Source: a virus. Taken from it: a stretch of 64,000 nt of DNA. The notes under the pieces were generated by a model that did no database searches, was not told the DNA's origin, and was given only the letters and a program-made list of their open reading frames with translations. A program made the translations under genes and the position numbers. The DNA is taken from IMG/VR virus record IMGVR_UViG_3300046727_000675, positions 1 to 64,000 of that record; one strand, given 5' to 3'. This document shows positions 51,207 to 58,786 of the stretch, piece after piece. The stretch's first letter is position 1. Each line of letters opens with the position of its first letter.

Positions 51207-51482
51207 ATGAGCGAAAAATTGAGCTGGCGGCGTGACCGCCACGAGCACCGCGCGATGAACTTACGCGTCCAGGCGAATGTGGCCGACGCGGAGAGAAACA
51301 ATTTTTTGGTCCAATCACAAGCGTATGCAGGTCAGGAGCTTGACCACGTTGTGGCCGAGCGCAGGTTCCGCCTCGAGCGGTCGCAGCGGGCGGCCCGCCG
51401 GAACCGGTGGCTGCTCGCGAACGCGTGGTGGCTGATCGCCGCCGCCGTCGCGGGCGCCGTGTTCCTGGTCGCGGGGCGCTGA
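51207..51482 (+). CDS. C-terminal-anchored membrane protein, 91 residues
   Basis: A basic and helical N-terminal domain (EKLSWRRDRHEHRAMNLRV) and one C-terminal membrane helix (WWLIAAAVAGAVFLVAG). It would be a tail-anchored protein with its bulk in the cytoplasm. No family named. ATG 51207 preceded by GGGATAAAAAAG. Confidence 0.6.
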   Translation: MSEKLSWRRDRHEHRAMNLRVQANVADAERNNFLVQSQAYAGQELDHVVAERRFRLERSQRAARRNRWLLANAWWLIAAAVAGAVFLVAGR

Positions 51483-51484
51483 CC

Positions 51485-52573
51485 GTGCTGATCGACCATG
51501 TCGTCCATGGGTACCACGAGTCGGCGCAGGGTTGCCATGACATTGCGCTCACCGAGCCTGACCCGAAAAAGCGCGTCGACCTCGAGCTCCATGCGGAGTA
51601 TGAGCAGAAGGTCGCACGGGAGATCAACGTCAGTGTCCGCTACTGGCTTGACGTGCGCGAGCTCGAGCGCCTAAAGGGCGCGCGCTTCAAGGGCCTGGCG
51701 TTCCCGCCGGTCATTCACGACGGAATCTTCATCGAGTTCAACGGACGGCTGACGTTCGGCTTCCGTCCATGGGCGCGTCCCGACGTGTTGATCGCCGACA
51801 GCAAGACTAAGGTGCGGGCGCCGCTTCAGGAGATCGCGCCGCGCGCGTTCACGAATGACCTGCCGACGACCGAGTACCGCGGTGTCTACATCCGCCGGTA
51901 TGTTCCGCCGCACCACTACGTAGACTGGCCTGAGGAGCCCGTGGTGCGCGTCACCTGGTTCGAGACGCCGCGTTCGGTGCTCGACCGGCAAACAGGCAAA
52001 ACCTACCCGTGTCTCGACAACTACTCGGCGTCGTTCACCCAATCTTCTTGGCCGAACCGTTTTGACCCTTACAAGATTCTCGACAACGACGAACTTGTCC
52101 ATTCCGGCGAGCGCGAGCACGGCGAGCGCCTGTTCCGCACCGCGGTGAACCTGCTCTACTTCCTCGCCGCGGAGAACGTCGTGCGCGTGCGCATCCGGCC
52201 GGAGATGCGCCGCGGCCCGCGCGCCCGCGAGCTGAAGGGGCTCCCGAAGTCCGACCGGCCGTACTACGTCACGCCGTTCCAGCTGCCGCGCTACAAATAC
52301 TTGCACCGGTCGGCGCCGACCGGCGCGCGCGTCAGCGTGTGCTTCGACGTACGCGGGTTCTTCCGCACGCTGACGAACGACCGCTACGGGAAGAACGAGG
52401 ACGGCACGTGCCGCGTCATCTGGGTCGCGCCGCACCGGCGCGGGCTCGGGAACCCGTACCGGCCGCAGGTGCGCCGCGGCGCGATCGACTCGCTGTTCCT
52501 GGACTACGACAAGTTCATCGCCGGCGAGGAGCGCCGCGCGCGGGAGGGGGCGAGGCGTGCGAAGCCGAATTGA
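51485..52573 (+). CDS. Hypothetical protein with C-terminal WVxPHxRG motif, 362 residues
   Basis: A soluble mixed alpha/beta protein. Late motifs are AVNLLYFLAAENVVRVRI, SVCFDVRGFFRTL and RVIWVAPHRRGLGNP. This order of a helix then an RG-F-R and a W-x-x-P-H-x-R-G resembles a widespread phage family that includes the AcrVA2-like proteins, but I cannot confirm it here. GTG 51485 lies two bases after the previous stop. Function unknown. Confidence 0.6.
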   Translation: MLIDHVVHGYHESAQGCHDIALTEPDPKKRVDLELHAEYEQKVAREINVSVRYWLDVRELERLKGARFKGLAFPPVIHDGIFIEFNGRLTFGFRPWARPDVLIADSKTKVRAPLQEIAPRAFTNDLPTTEYRGVYIRRYVPPHHYVDWPEEPVVRVTWFETPRSVLDRQTGKTYPCLDNYSASFTQSSWPNRFDPYKILDNDELVHSGEREHGERLFRTAVNLLYFLAAENVVRVRIRPEMRRGPRARELKGLPKSDRPYYVTPFQLPRYKYLHRSAPTGARVSVCFDVRGFFRTLTNDRYGKNEDGTCRVIWVAPHRRGLGNPYRPQVRRGAIDSLFLDYDKFIAGEERRAREGARRAKPN

Positions 52574-52844
52574 AGAGCCGCGGCCGTGCGCGGCAACCGT
52601 GTACCACGGCGGCTTCCACCGGACTCATTGCCGGAACGACGCACGACCCGGGATCGTGTTCTGCGCCGTCCACGACCCGAAGAACATGAAACTCCGCCGC
52701 GATCGCAGCGAACAATTATGGGAGAATAAGCACCGCGCATTCCAGGCGCCATGGCTCGCGCTCGAGAAAGCGCGGCGGCGCATCAGGCGGCTCGAGCGCC
52801 TGGTCCGCCGGCTCGGCGGCCAGGTGCCGCCGGAGCGGAAATAA
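52557..52844 (+). CDS. Cys/His zinc-finger-like protein, 95 residues
   Basis: The N-terminal half has C-x11-H-C and CAVHDP, together a possible Cys2His2-like site (HRTHCRNDARPGIVFCAVHDP region). The C-terminal half is an Arg/Leu-rich helix (KARRRIRRLERLVRRLGG) that might bind nucleic acid. It overlaps the preceding gene by 17 nt. No family named. Confidence 0.6.
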   Translation: MRSRIEEPRPCAATVYHGGFHRTHCRNDARPGIVFCAVHDPKNMKLRRDRSEQLWENKHRAFQAPWLALEKARRRIRRLERLVRRLGGQVPPERK

Positions 52845-52846
52845 CA

Positions 52847-52876
52847 GTTTACAAGATCCGCCGATTGTTGTATACT
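52847..52876 (+). promoter_or_regulatory. Sigma-70-like promoter with overlapping operator, copy B
   Basis: TTTACA (52848-52853), a 17-nt spacer and TATACT (52871-52876). The half-sites GTTTACAA and TTGTATAC are an inverted repeat with one mismatch. CAGT with CGGCGGGGC follows at 52882 at the same distance as in copy A. It drives the gene at 52936 and probably the modification block after it. Confidence 0.75.
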
Positions 52877-52935
52877 GACCCCAGTCCGGCGGGGCCCGAG
52901 GGCCCGGCGCCAGGGGACGAACAGGAGGAAAGACG

Positions 52936-53397
52936 ATGAACAGAAACACGGTGTACGTCGAGCTCGACTTTGCCGATGCTGACGACGCCACGCGGCCGGC
53001 GGTCGATCGTGCCATGGCGATCGCGAGGCGCGCCGCGAGGCTCGGCTGTGCGATTGTCGGCTATAATCATGAAGGACCGGGCGGCGGATGGCCGTCAGCC
53101 GCGTTCATGTGCCCGAACAGGAGCGTGGCCGATGCGTTGGTCACGCGTTTCTATGGCAACAAAGGCCGGGAGCCACTCGACTCATACATCGTCTTTGAGC
53201 CGCTTGACGCGGCGGAGGTGGCAAAGTCGCTCGACACCGCCATCGAGAACGGTTACGACGTGCTCGATGGGTGGACGGCGGCGGAGATCGCTGACGACCT
53301 CGCCTCGTACGATGCCGGCTTCGAGGGCGTGGACCCGCGAGCGATCGCGCCGCATGCGCAGTCATGGCTTGACGCGCGAAGGGCGGCGGTCCGATGA
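52936..53397 (+). CDS. Hypothetical early protein, 153 residues
   Basis: ATG 52936 has AGGAGGAA upstream and is the first gene after promoter B. Mixed alpha/beta with TVYVELDFADADDATRPAVDRAM and GCAIVGYNHEGPGGGWP. It may be a small globular phage regulator. No family recognised. The end overlaps the next gene by 4 nt. Confidence 0.65.
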   Translation: MNRNTVYVELDFADADDATRPAVDRAMAIARRAARLGCAIVGYNHEGPGGGWPSAAFMCPNRSVADALVTRFYGNKGREPLDSYIVFEPLDAAEVAKSLDTAIENGYDVLDGWTAAEIADDLASYDAGFEGVDPRAIAPHAQSWLDARRAAVR

Positions 53398-54044
53398 GCG
53401 TCGCTCCCTGGAAGCAGCCGGAGGAAGTCCCCATCTATATGCTGAAGGACGGGCAGCGGTTCCGCCTGAACTTCCTGGACGTGGGATCCGACCGGGTCGT
53501 GACGGGCACGCTCATCAGCGTCAACAAGTGCTCGGCGCACGTGGCGCTCGACGGGACCGGCGTCCGGTCGTTCACGGCGCACGGGGAGGACGGCGAGGAG
53601 CGCGAGGTCACGATGCCGGGGCGGGCGCACGAGACGTACTGGGCGCCGAACGCGCTGGTCGAGCCGGTGGACGAGTTTGTACCGTTGGAGCAGTTCGCAG
53701 ACAAAGGAGGCCAAACAATGGCCAAGATCAAGAAGACACCGAAGGAGAAGAAGGCGAAGGAGCCGAAGCAGCTGCTGACCACGCGGTACGAGGTCACGGC
53801 GAAGTCGGCGGTGAACGCCGGGTACGCGGATCCGGAGAAGAAGACGCAGGCCGCGCTGATCTACCGCTTCGTGCGGGACGCGAAGACGCCCCCGACGTTC
53901 GCGGAGATCCTCGCCGGCATCGACAAGCGCAGCCTCAAGACGGAGTCCAAGAAGCTCGAGAACAACTTCCGCTGGTACATCAACGACCTGCGCAAGAAGG
54001 GGTTCGTCAAGTCCGTCGAGGAGCGCGAGCCCGCCGCCGCCTGA
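53394..54044 (+). CDS. Hypothetical protein with winged-helix-like C-terminus
   Basis: 216 residues in two parts. The first 100 form a beta-rich unit (DGQRFRLNFLDVGSDRVVTG, CSAHVALDGTGVRSF). The second part, after the Lys-rich AKIKKTPKEKKAKEPK, resembles a winged helix (ALIYRFVRDAKTPPTFAEIL, WYINDLRKKGFVK) similar to the C-terminus of the methyltransferase at 54975. An internal in-frame ATG at 53718 has AAAGGAGG at 53703-53710 and could give a 108-residue C-terminal protein. Confidence 0.65.
   Translation: MSVAPWKQPEEVPIYMLKDGQRFRLNFLDVGSDRVVTGTLISVNKCSAHVALDGTGVRSFTAHGEDGEEREVTMPGRAHETYWAPNALVEPVDEFVPLEQFADKGGQTMAKIKKTPKEKKAKEPKQLLTTRYEVTAKSAVNAGYADPEKKTQAALIYRFVRDAKTPPTFAEILAGIDKRSLKTESKKLENNFRWYINDLRKKGFVKSVEEREPAAA
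53703..53720 (+). promoter_or_regulatory. Internal ribosome site and in-frame start
   Basis: AAAGGAGG (53703-53710) and ATG 53718, 7 nt apart, in frame with the gene that starts at 53394. It would make the winged-helix-like half on its own. Confidence 0.5.
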
Positions 54045-54108
54045 GCAGGATCGCGGCCCGCGGCAGGCTCCTTTATGAGGGGGGCCTGACGAGGCCCACG
54101 ATCCGACT

Positions 54109-54978
54109 ATGACCGGACACACCGCCGTCCCCGCGCCCGACCGCCGCGCGCTCGCGTCGTTCTGGGCGTTCGCGCTCGAGCGGCAGGCCGTCTGGCAGCG
54201 CCGCGCCCGCGGCCTGCCGCCGCCCTGGACCGACGACCCGGTCCTGCGCGCGCACAGGTTCACCAACATCTACCGGGAGCTCGACCGCGGCACGATCGCC
54301 GCGCACCGCTACTACGCCGCCGAGGCGCGCCGGGGGAGCCCGCGCGACCTCGCGTGGCGCGCCGTGTGCTTCCGGCTGTTCAACCGCGCCGCGACGCTCC
54401 AGGAGGTCGACTTCCCGTCGTGCGCCGCGTGGCCGCGGATGCGCCGCGGCGCGCTCGACGCGCTGCGGGCCAGGTCCGCCGCCGGCCGGCCGCTGTACAC
54501 GGGCGCCCACCAGGTGCGCGCGTGCACCGTGGACTGGGCCGGCGAGCTGCTCGACTCGGCGCACGCGTTCCTGCAGGGATGGGACTTCCGCGAGCGCGGC
54601 GCCGCCGCGTTCTACGCGGGCCTCAAGGAGGTCCGCTTCATGGGCGAGTTCCTCGGCCACCAGGTGTGCCGCGACCTCGCCGAGGAGGGCGCGCTCTCCG
54701 GCGGCCGCGACTGGTGCGTGGTCGGCCCCGGCGCGAGGGCCGGCCTGCGCCTGCTGTACGGCGCCGGCCTGCCGCGCGCCGCCGAGCCCGCCGCGATCGC
54801 GGCGCTGCTCGAGACGCAGTCGGTCCGCGCGCTCGTCGCCGCCGGAGGCCGCCGCATGCGGGCGCCGGAGGCGGAGCACGCGCTCTGCGAGTTCTTCAAG
54901 TACGACCGGATCCGGAGCAGCGCCGGCTTCGCGCGCACCAAGGGCGGCCCGTTCCGCCCGAGCGAGGAGCCGCTGTGA
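54109..54978 (+). CDS. Alpha-glutamyl/putrescinyl thymine pyrophosphorylase or HMU-kinase-helical-type protein
   Basis: 289 residues, all helical. RFTNIYRELDRGTIAAHRYY and WRAVCFRLFNRAATLQEV match the pattern of the HMUDK_hel family (the helical domain of 5-hydroxymethyl-dU DNA kinases and of alpha-glutamyl/putrescinyl thymine pyrophosphorylases), which act in making hypermodified pyrimidines in phage DNA. It has no P-loop of its own, so the kinase step must come from another gene. It is followed directly by DNA methyltransferase, Vsr and kinase genes. A short structured gap (54045-54108) with a GGATCG/CGATCC stem precedes it. Family from motif memory; chemistry inferred. Confidence 0.7.
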   Translation: MTGHTAVPAPDRRALASFWAFALERQAVWQRRARGLPPPWTDDPVLRAHRFTNIYRELDRGTIAAHRYYAAEARRGSPRDLAWRAVCFRLFNRAATLQEVDFPSCAAWPRMRRGALDALRARSAAGRPLYTGAHQVRACTVDWAGELLDSAHAFLQGWDFRERGAAAFYAGLKEVRFMGEFLGHQVCRDLAEEGALSGGRDWCVVGPGARAGLRLLYGAGLPRAAEPAAIAALLETQSVRALVAAGGRRMRAPEAEHALCEFFKYDRIRSSAGFARTKGGPFRPSEEPL

Positions 54979-56453
54979 GGGTCATCGCCATCAACAGCTA
55001 CGCCGGATCGCTGCTGATCGCGGCGCGCATGGCCGGCGCCGAGGTCCTGTGGTCGCTCGAGGACCACGGCTACGCGAGGGAGACGCAGCGCGCCAACTTC
55101 CCGGGCGTGCCGTACCGGGCGGAGCCGCCCTGGCCCGACGAGGACCTGGCCGACGTCCCGGTCATCGCGCACCCGCCGTGCGCCGCGTTCTCCGTGCAGA
55201 ACACCGGCGCGCGCCAGGCCGCGTCCCGCGGCGTCGAGGGCGGCCACTTCAAGAGCACGAAGGCCGTCGTCGACTACGCGGTCGGCCGCGGCTCGCCGGC
55301 CGTGATGATCGAGTCGGTGCCCGGCGCCTACGAGGGCACGCGCGGGTTCTACGACGGCATCGCGGCGGCGTCCGGGTACGGCGTCTACAGGATCCTGCAG
55401 AACGCCGCTGCGTTCGGCGTCCCGCAGTGGCGGCCGCGGTTCTGGTGCGTGCTGCTGCGCCCGGACCTCGCGGCGCGGCCGTTCGTCGTGCACCACCGGC
55501 CGGAGATGCGCACCGTCGCCGAGATACTCGAAGGCATCGATCCCGATGGCCCGGCCGTGAAGGCCGTCGTGCACGACTTCGACCGCACGGTCCGATCGCT
55601 TCGCGCCGCCGGCATCGCCGATGACGAGGCGGCCGCGCTGCTGCGCGGCGAGCACGGATATGGCCACCTGCACCGCGGCCTGCGAGCCGGCTTCGGCGTA
55701 AAGCTCACGACCGAGAACCGCACCGCGACGCTAAAGAAGTACGTGGGCATCAGCTTCAACTCCCAGATACCGCACATCCTGGACCCGACCGGCTCCTGCG
55801 CGACGCTCATCAGGACGAGCATCTGGATACACAACGAGCGGCCGCTGCCGGCCGCCGGCTACTGCCGTCTGATGGGCTACCCCGACGGCTACGTCTTCAG
55901 GCCGGAGTCGGAGCGCCTCGCGCTCCTGTCCCGCGGCGTCGTGCCGGCGGTCGCGGCATGGCTGCTCGACACGGTCCGCCGCCACCTCGAGGACCGGCCG
56001 CCGGACTCCGTCGAATACGGCGACTTCCTGTTCAACATGAAGCCGGGAGACACGGCGAACATGCTCATCACCGACGACGAGTTCCGGCAGACGAAACTGG
56101 ACATGGAGTCGCGCGACTCGCACGAGGATACGGCGAAGCGAGAACGATCGCCGCGCGCCGCGAGGCAGGCCGCGGCGCCGCGCGAGCCGCGCATCGGCGC
56201 CAGGTGGCGGCTCGCGAAGATCCCGGCGGCTCGCATGGAGTACGTGCGGAAGCTTATGTCGAGGGACTGCCGCACGCACAACGCGGCAGTGGCGAAGGCG
56301 CTCTCCGGCGAGCGCGGCGGGATCGCGTTCGACGAGATCATGGCCCGCGCAAGGGCCGACGGCTGGGAGACGACCAGCCCGAACCCGAGGGGCATCCTCA
56401 AGTGGCACCTGGACCTGCTGCGTAAGATGGGGATCGTGGAGGAGGCGAAGTGA
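54975..56453 (+). CDS. C5-cytosine DNA methyltransferase with winged-helix C-terminal extension
   Basis: 492 residues. Motif I INSYAGSLLIAARMAG, motif IV AHPPCAAFSVQN with the catalytic Cys, motif VI IESVPG (E kept, N replaced by S), motif VIII VPQWRPRFWCVL, and motif X-like GVVPAVAAWLLDTV. The last 100 residues add a winged-helix-like region (IAFDEIMARARADGW, then ILKWHLDLLRKMGIVEE). GTG overlaps the preceding stop. A phage C5 methyltransferase may protect DNA from host restriction or mark replicated DNA. Confidence 0.85.
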   Translation: MRVIAINSYAGSLLIAARMAGAEVLWSLEDHGYARETQRANFPGVPYRAEPPWPDEDLADVPVIAHPPCAAFSVQNTGARQAASRGVEGGHFKSTKAVVDYAVGRGSPAVMIESVPGAYEGTRGFYDGIAAASGYGVYRILQNAAAFGVPQWRPRFWCVLLRPDLAARPFVVHHRPEMRTVAEILEGIDPDGPAVKAVVHDFDRTVRSLRAAGIADDEAAALLRGEHGYGHLHRGLRAGFGVKLTTENRTATLKKYVGISFNSQIPHILDPTGSCATLIRTSIWIHNERPLPAAGYCRLMGYPDGYVFRPESERLALLSRGVVPAVAAWLLDTVRRHLEDRPPDSVEYGDFLFNMKPGDTANMLITDDEFRQTKLDMESRDSHEDTAKRERSPRAARQAAAPREPRIGARWRLAKIPAARMEYVRKLMSRDCRTHNAAVAKALSGERGGIAFDEIMARARADGWETTSPNPRGILKWHLDLLRKMGIVEEAK

Positions 56454-56800
56454 CGCGGTCCGAGATCATGTCGCGGATCCGGTCGGTCAGCGCGCTCGAG
56501 GCCGAGGCCCGGCCGATCGCGTCCCGCCGCGCGGGCTGCCGGCTGCGGCACCAGCCGAAGGGGATCCACGGCCGCCCGGACTACGCGAACAAGGCGAGGC
56601 TCACCGCGGTGTTCGTCCACGGCTGCTGGTGGCACCGCTGCCCCGCGCACTTCAAGGCGCCGAAAACAAACAGGAAATTCTGGGCAAGGAAGTTCGCGCG
56701 GAACGTCGCGCGGCACCGCGAGGTGTCCCGCGCGCTGCGGCGCCGCGGGTGGCGCGTCTTGACGATATGGGAGCACGAGGTAAGGGGGAGGAAGCCGTGA
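56450..56800 (+). CDS. vsr: Very short patch repair endonuclease (Vsr)
   Basis: 116 residues with the Vsr signature: MTRSEIMSRIRSVSALEAEA, HGRPDYANKARLTAVFVHGCWWHRCPAHFKAPK, KFWARKFARNV and VLTIWEHEV (zinc-binding and active-site residues in the HGCWWHRCPAH segment). Vsr nicks beside T:G mismatches formed when 5-methylcytosine deaminates. GTG overlaps the methyltransferase stop, as in the host dcm-vsr pair. The co-location is strong support for the methyltransferase being active. Confidence 0.9.
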   Translation: MTRSEIMSRIRSVSALEAEARPIASRRAGCRLRHQPKGIHGRPDYANKARLTAVFVHGCWWHRCPAHFKAPKTNRKFWARKFARNVARHREVSRALRRRGWRVLTIWEHEVRGRKP

Positions 56801-57717
56801 AGACGATCGTACTCGAGGGGCCCGACGGGAGTGGCAAGACGACGCTCGCGGCCGCGCTCGAGAGGCTCGGCTACGCCCGCGCGCACCGCGGGGTCCCGAA
56901 GCCGGGCCTGACCCCGGAGGGGATGATGTGGACGTACCTCGCGCCGCTGCTGCCGGCGCGGGGGAGCGACGGCCTGCGGGTGTTCGACCGCCTGCACCTC
57001 GGAGAGACCGTGTACGGCCCCGTCATGCGCGGCGGCTCGCAGCTCACGGAGCTGGGCGCGGCGCTCATCGACTCGTACGTCGAGGCGATCGACGGGCAGG
57101 TCGTCGTGTGCCTGCCGCCGTGGCGGTTCGTGCTCGCGAACTGGCTGCGCACCAAGAAGGACCAGTACGTGCGGACGCCGCGGCAGCTGCTGCGGATATA
57201 CCAGGGCTACCAGCGGCTGCTGTTCGGCGCGAAAAAGAACCGCGACTACCTCCACTTCGACTACACGCGGCACGGGGCGGCGACGGTCGCGGCCGCGCTG
57301 CGGGCGCTCTCCGGGTTCCCGCTGCCCGCGGACTGCGCCGGCTCGCAGCGGCCGCGGTTCGTCTTCGTCGGGGACCGCGCCGGGCGCGACGGACCCGACC
57401 TCCCGTTCATGTCGTGCGACGGGCCGGCCGGCTGGCTCCACGGGTGCCTCGCCGACGCCGGCTACCAGTGGCACGAGACCGCGTTCGCCAACGCGCTCGA
57501 CCCCGGCGGGCTCCCGCACAACCTGTCGCAGCTCGCGACGCGGTTTCCGGCGCGGCCGAGGTTCGTGGCGCTCGGCGCCGAGGCCGACCGCGGGCTGAAC
57601 GCGGCGCTGATCGAGCACCACGCGCTGGGGCACCCGCGGGACGCGGCCGGGAGCAGGGGACGCGCGCGGTACGTGCGCGCGCTGGCGGACATCCGCCGGG
57701 GGACGAGGACGCGATGA
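56797..57717 (+). CDS. P-loop nucleotide kinase with UDG-like C-terminal domain
   Basis: 306 residues. Walker A LEGPDGSGKTT at the N-terminus is of the thymidylate-kinase type, with VFDRLHLGETVYGPVM and a VVVCLPPWRFVLANWLRTKKDQYV lid-like region. From about residue 185 a separate domain has RFVFVGDRAGRDG, then NALDPGGLPHNL, and RFVALGAEADRGLNAAL followed by HALGHP, an order like the uracil-DNA-glycosylase fold. In the modification block it may phosphorylate the modified deoxynucleotide (T4 gp1-like), and the UDG-like part may read or process a modified base. GTG overlaps the Vsr stop. Confidence 0.7.
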   Translation: MKTIVLEGPDGSGKTTLAAALERLGYARAHRGVPKPGLTPEGMMWTYLAPLLPARGSDGLRVFDRLHLGETVYGPVMRGGSQLTELGAALIDSYVEAIDGQVVVCLPPWRFVLANWLRTKKDQYVRTPRQLLRIYQGYQRLLFGAKKNRDYLHFDYTRHGAATVAAALRALSGFPLPADCAGSQRPRFVFVGDRAGRDGPDLPFMSCDGPAGWLHGCLADAGYQWHETAFANALDPGGLPHNLSQLATRFPARPRFVALGAEADRGLNAALIEHHALGHPRDAAGSRGRARYVRALADIRRGTRTR

Positions 57718-57914
57718 TGGAAAAATACGGAAACATAGTGGTGATGGCGCCGTTCATTTTATTTTGGCTTTGTATGATGTTTGAGCGTCTTCCCGCGCGC
57801 TGTTGCTACTGCCGGCGGTGGAGTTGGATGTTCAAGATGCAGGACGTAGTATTTTCAGGAAACGGACCTGAGTCTTGCGAGGCGGGACGTTGCCATCCTG
57901 GATGCGCGCGATGA
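57714..57914 (+). CDS. Small Cys-rich membrane protein, 66 residues
   Basis: ATG overlaps the kinase stop. One membrane helix (IVVMAPFILFWLCMMF) and then CCYC and C-x5-C-x3-C at the C-terminus, suggesting a metal-binding membrane peptide. The DNA is less GC-rich than the flanking genes. No family named. Its end overlaps the next gene. Confidence 0.5.
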   Translation: MMEKYGNIVVMAPFILFWLCMMFERLPARCCYCRRWSWMFKMQDVVFSGNGPESCEAGRCHPGCAR

Positions 57915-58786
57915 TCATCCGGGGCGGGGACGTCTACGAGGCGTGGCGGCAGCTGCTGTGGCAGCTCACGGTGAACGGCCGCGAGGTGTCGCCGCGCGGG
58001 CTCGCGACCAAGGAGATTCTCGGGGTGCAGCTCCGCATCGACGACGCCTACCACAACATCATCGCCGACCCGGTTCGGAGGCTCAACTTCCGCTTCCTCG
58101 TGGCCGAGATGATCTGGATGGCGGCGGGGCTCGACGACCTCGCGCCGCTGACGCGCTACAACAGGGAGATGGCGAAGTTCTCGGACGACGGCGCGAGGCT
58201 CGCCGGCGCCTACGGGCCGCGGCTCGCGCAGCAGTGGACCTACGTCGTCGACACGCTGCTGTACGACGCAAGCTCGCGCGGCGCGGTGAGCGGAATCTGG
58301 CGCTGGCCGCAGGGGCGGTCGAAGGACGTCCCGTGCACGCTTTCCATGCAGTGGCTCATCCGCGCCGGGCTCCTCGAGACGATCGTGACGATGCGCAGCT
58401 CCGACGCCTGGCTCGGGATCCCGTACGACGTGGCCTCGTTCACCTTCCTCTCGAACCTGCTCTGCTGCTCGCTGAACGAGACGCGCCCCGAGCTGAACCT
58501 GCGGCTGGGCGGCCTCATCATGAACCTCGGCTCGTCGCACCTCTACGGGCCGAACTGGGAGGCCGCGTACAAGATCGCGGACCTGGGGCTCGGCCGCTCC
58601 GTCAAGAGCCCCCCGATCATCGAGTCGGCGCCGCTCGCGGCCGTCGCGCAGAGCCTGGTGAACGACGCCGATCCCGCGTGGGACCTGCTGGAGGGCCCGT
58701 GGCTGTCGTGGGCGCGCTGCCTGCGGGCCGGCACCAGCGAGAAGGCGCGGGTCATCCTCGAGGAGCTGGAGGACGGCCGTGCGTGA
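57911..58786 (+). CDS. Thymidylate-synthase-family dCMP hydroxymethylase-like enzyme
   Basis: 291 residues with the thymidylate synthase fold: glutamate E66 in the VAEMIWMAAG segment, catalytic Cys C142 in VPCTLS, R162 and D165 in RSSD, and H210/Y212 in SSHLYG. At the residue equivalent to E. coli ThyA Asn177 there is Asp (D173, in IPYDVASF). In T4 dCMP hydroxymethylase this Asp sets dCMP specificity, so I infer the substrate is dCMP rather than dUMP. Methylene-tetrahydrofolate would be the one-carbon donor. Adjacent genes encode a kinase and a dCMP deaminase. ATG 57911 overlaps the preceding stop. Confidence 0.75.
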   Translation: MIIRGGDVYEAWRQLLWQLTVNGREVSPRGLATKEILGVQLRIDDAYHNIIADPVRRLNFRFLVAEMIWMAAGLDDLAPLTRYNREMAKFSDDGARLAGAYGPRLAQQWTYVVDTLLYDASSRGAVSGIWRWPQGRSKDVPCTLSMQWLIRAGLLETIVTMRSSDAWLGIPYDVASFTFLSNLLCCSLNETRPELNLRLGGLIMNLGSSHLYGPNWEAAYKIADLGLGRSVKSPPIIESAPLAAVAQSLVNDADPAWDLLEGPWLSWARCLRAGTSEKARVILEELEDGRA

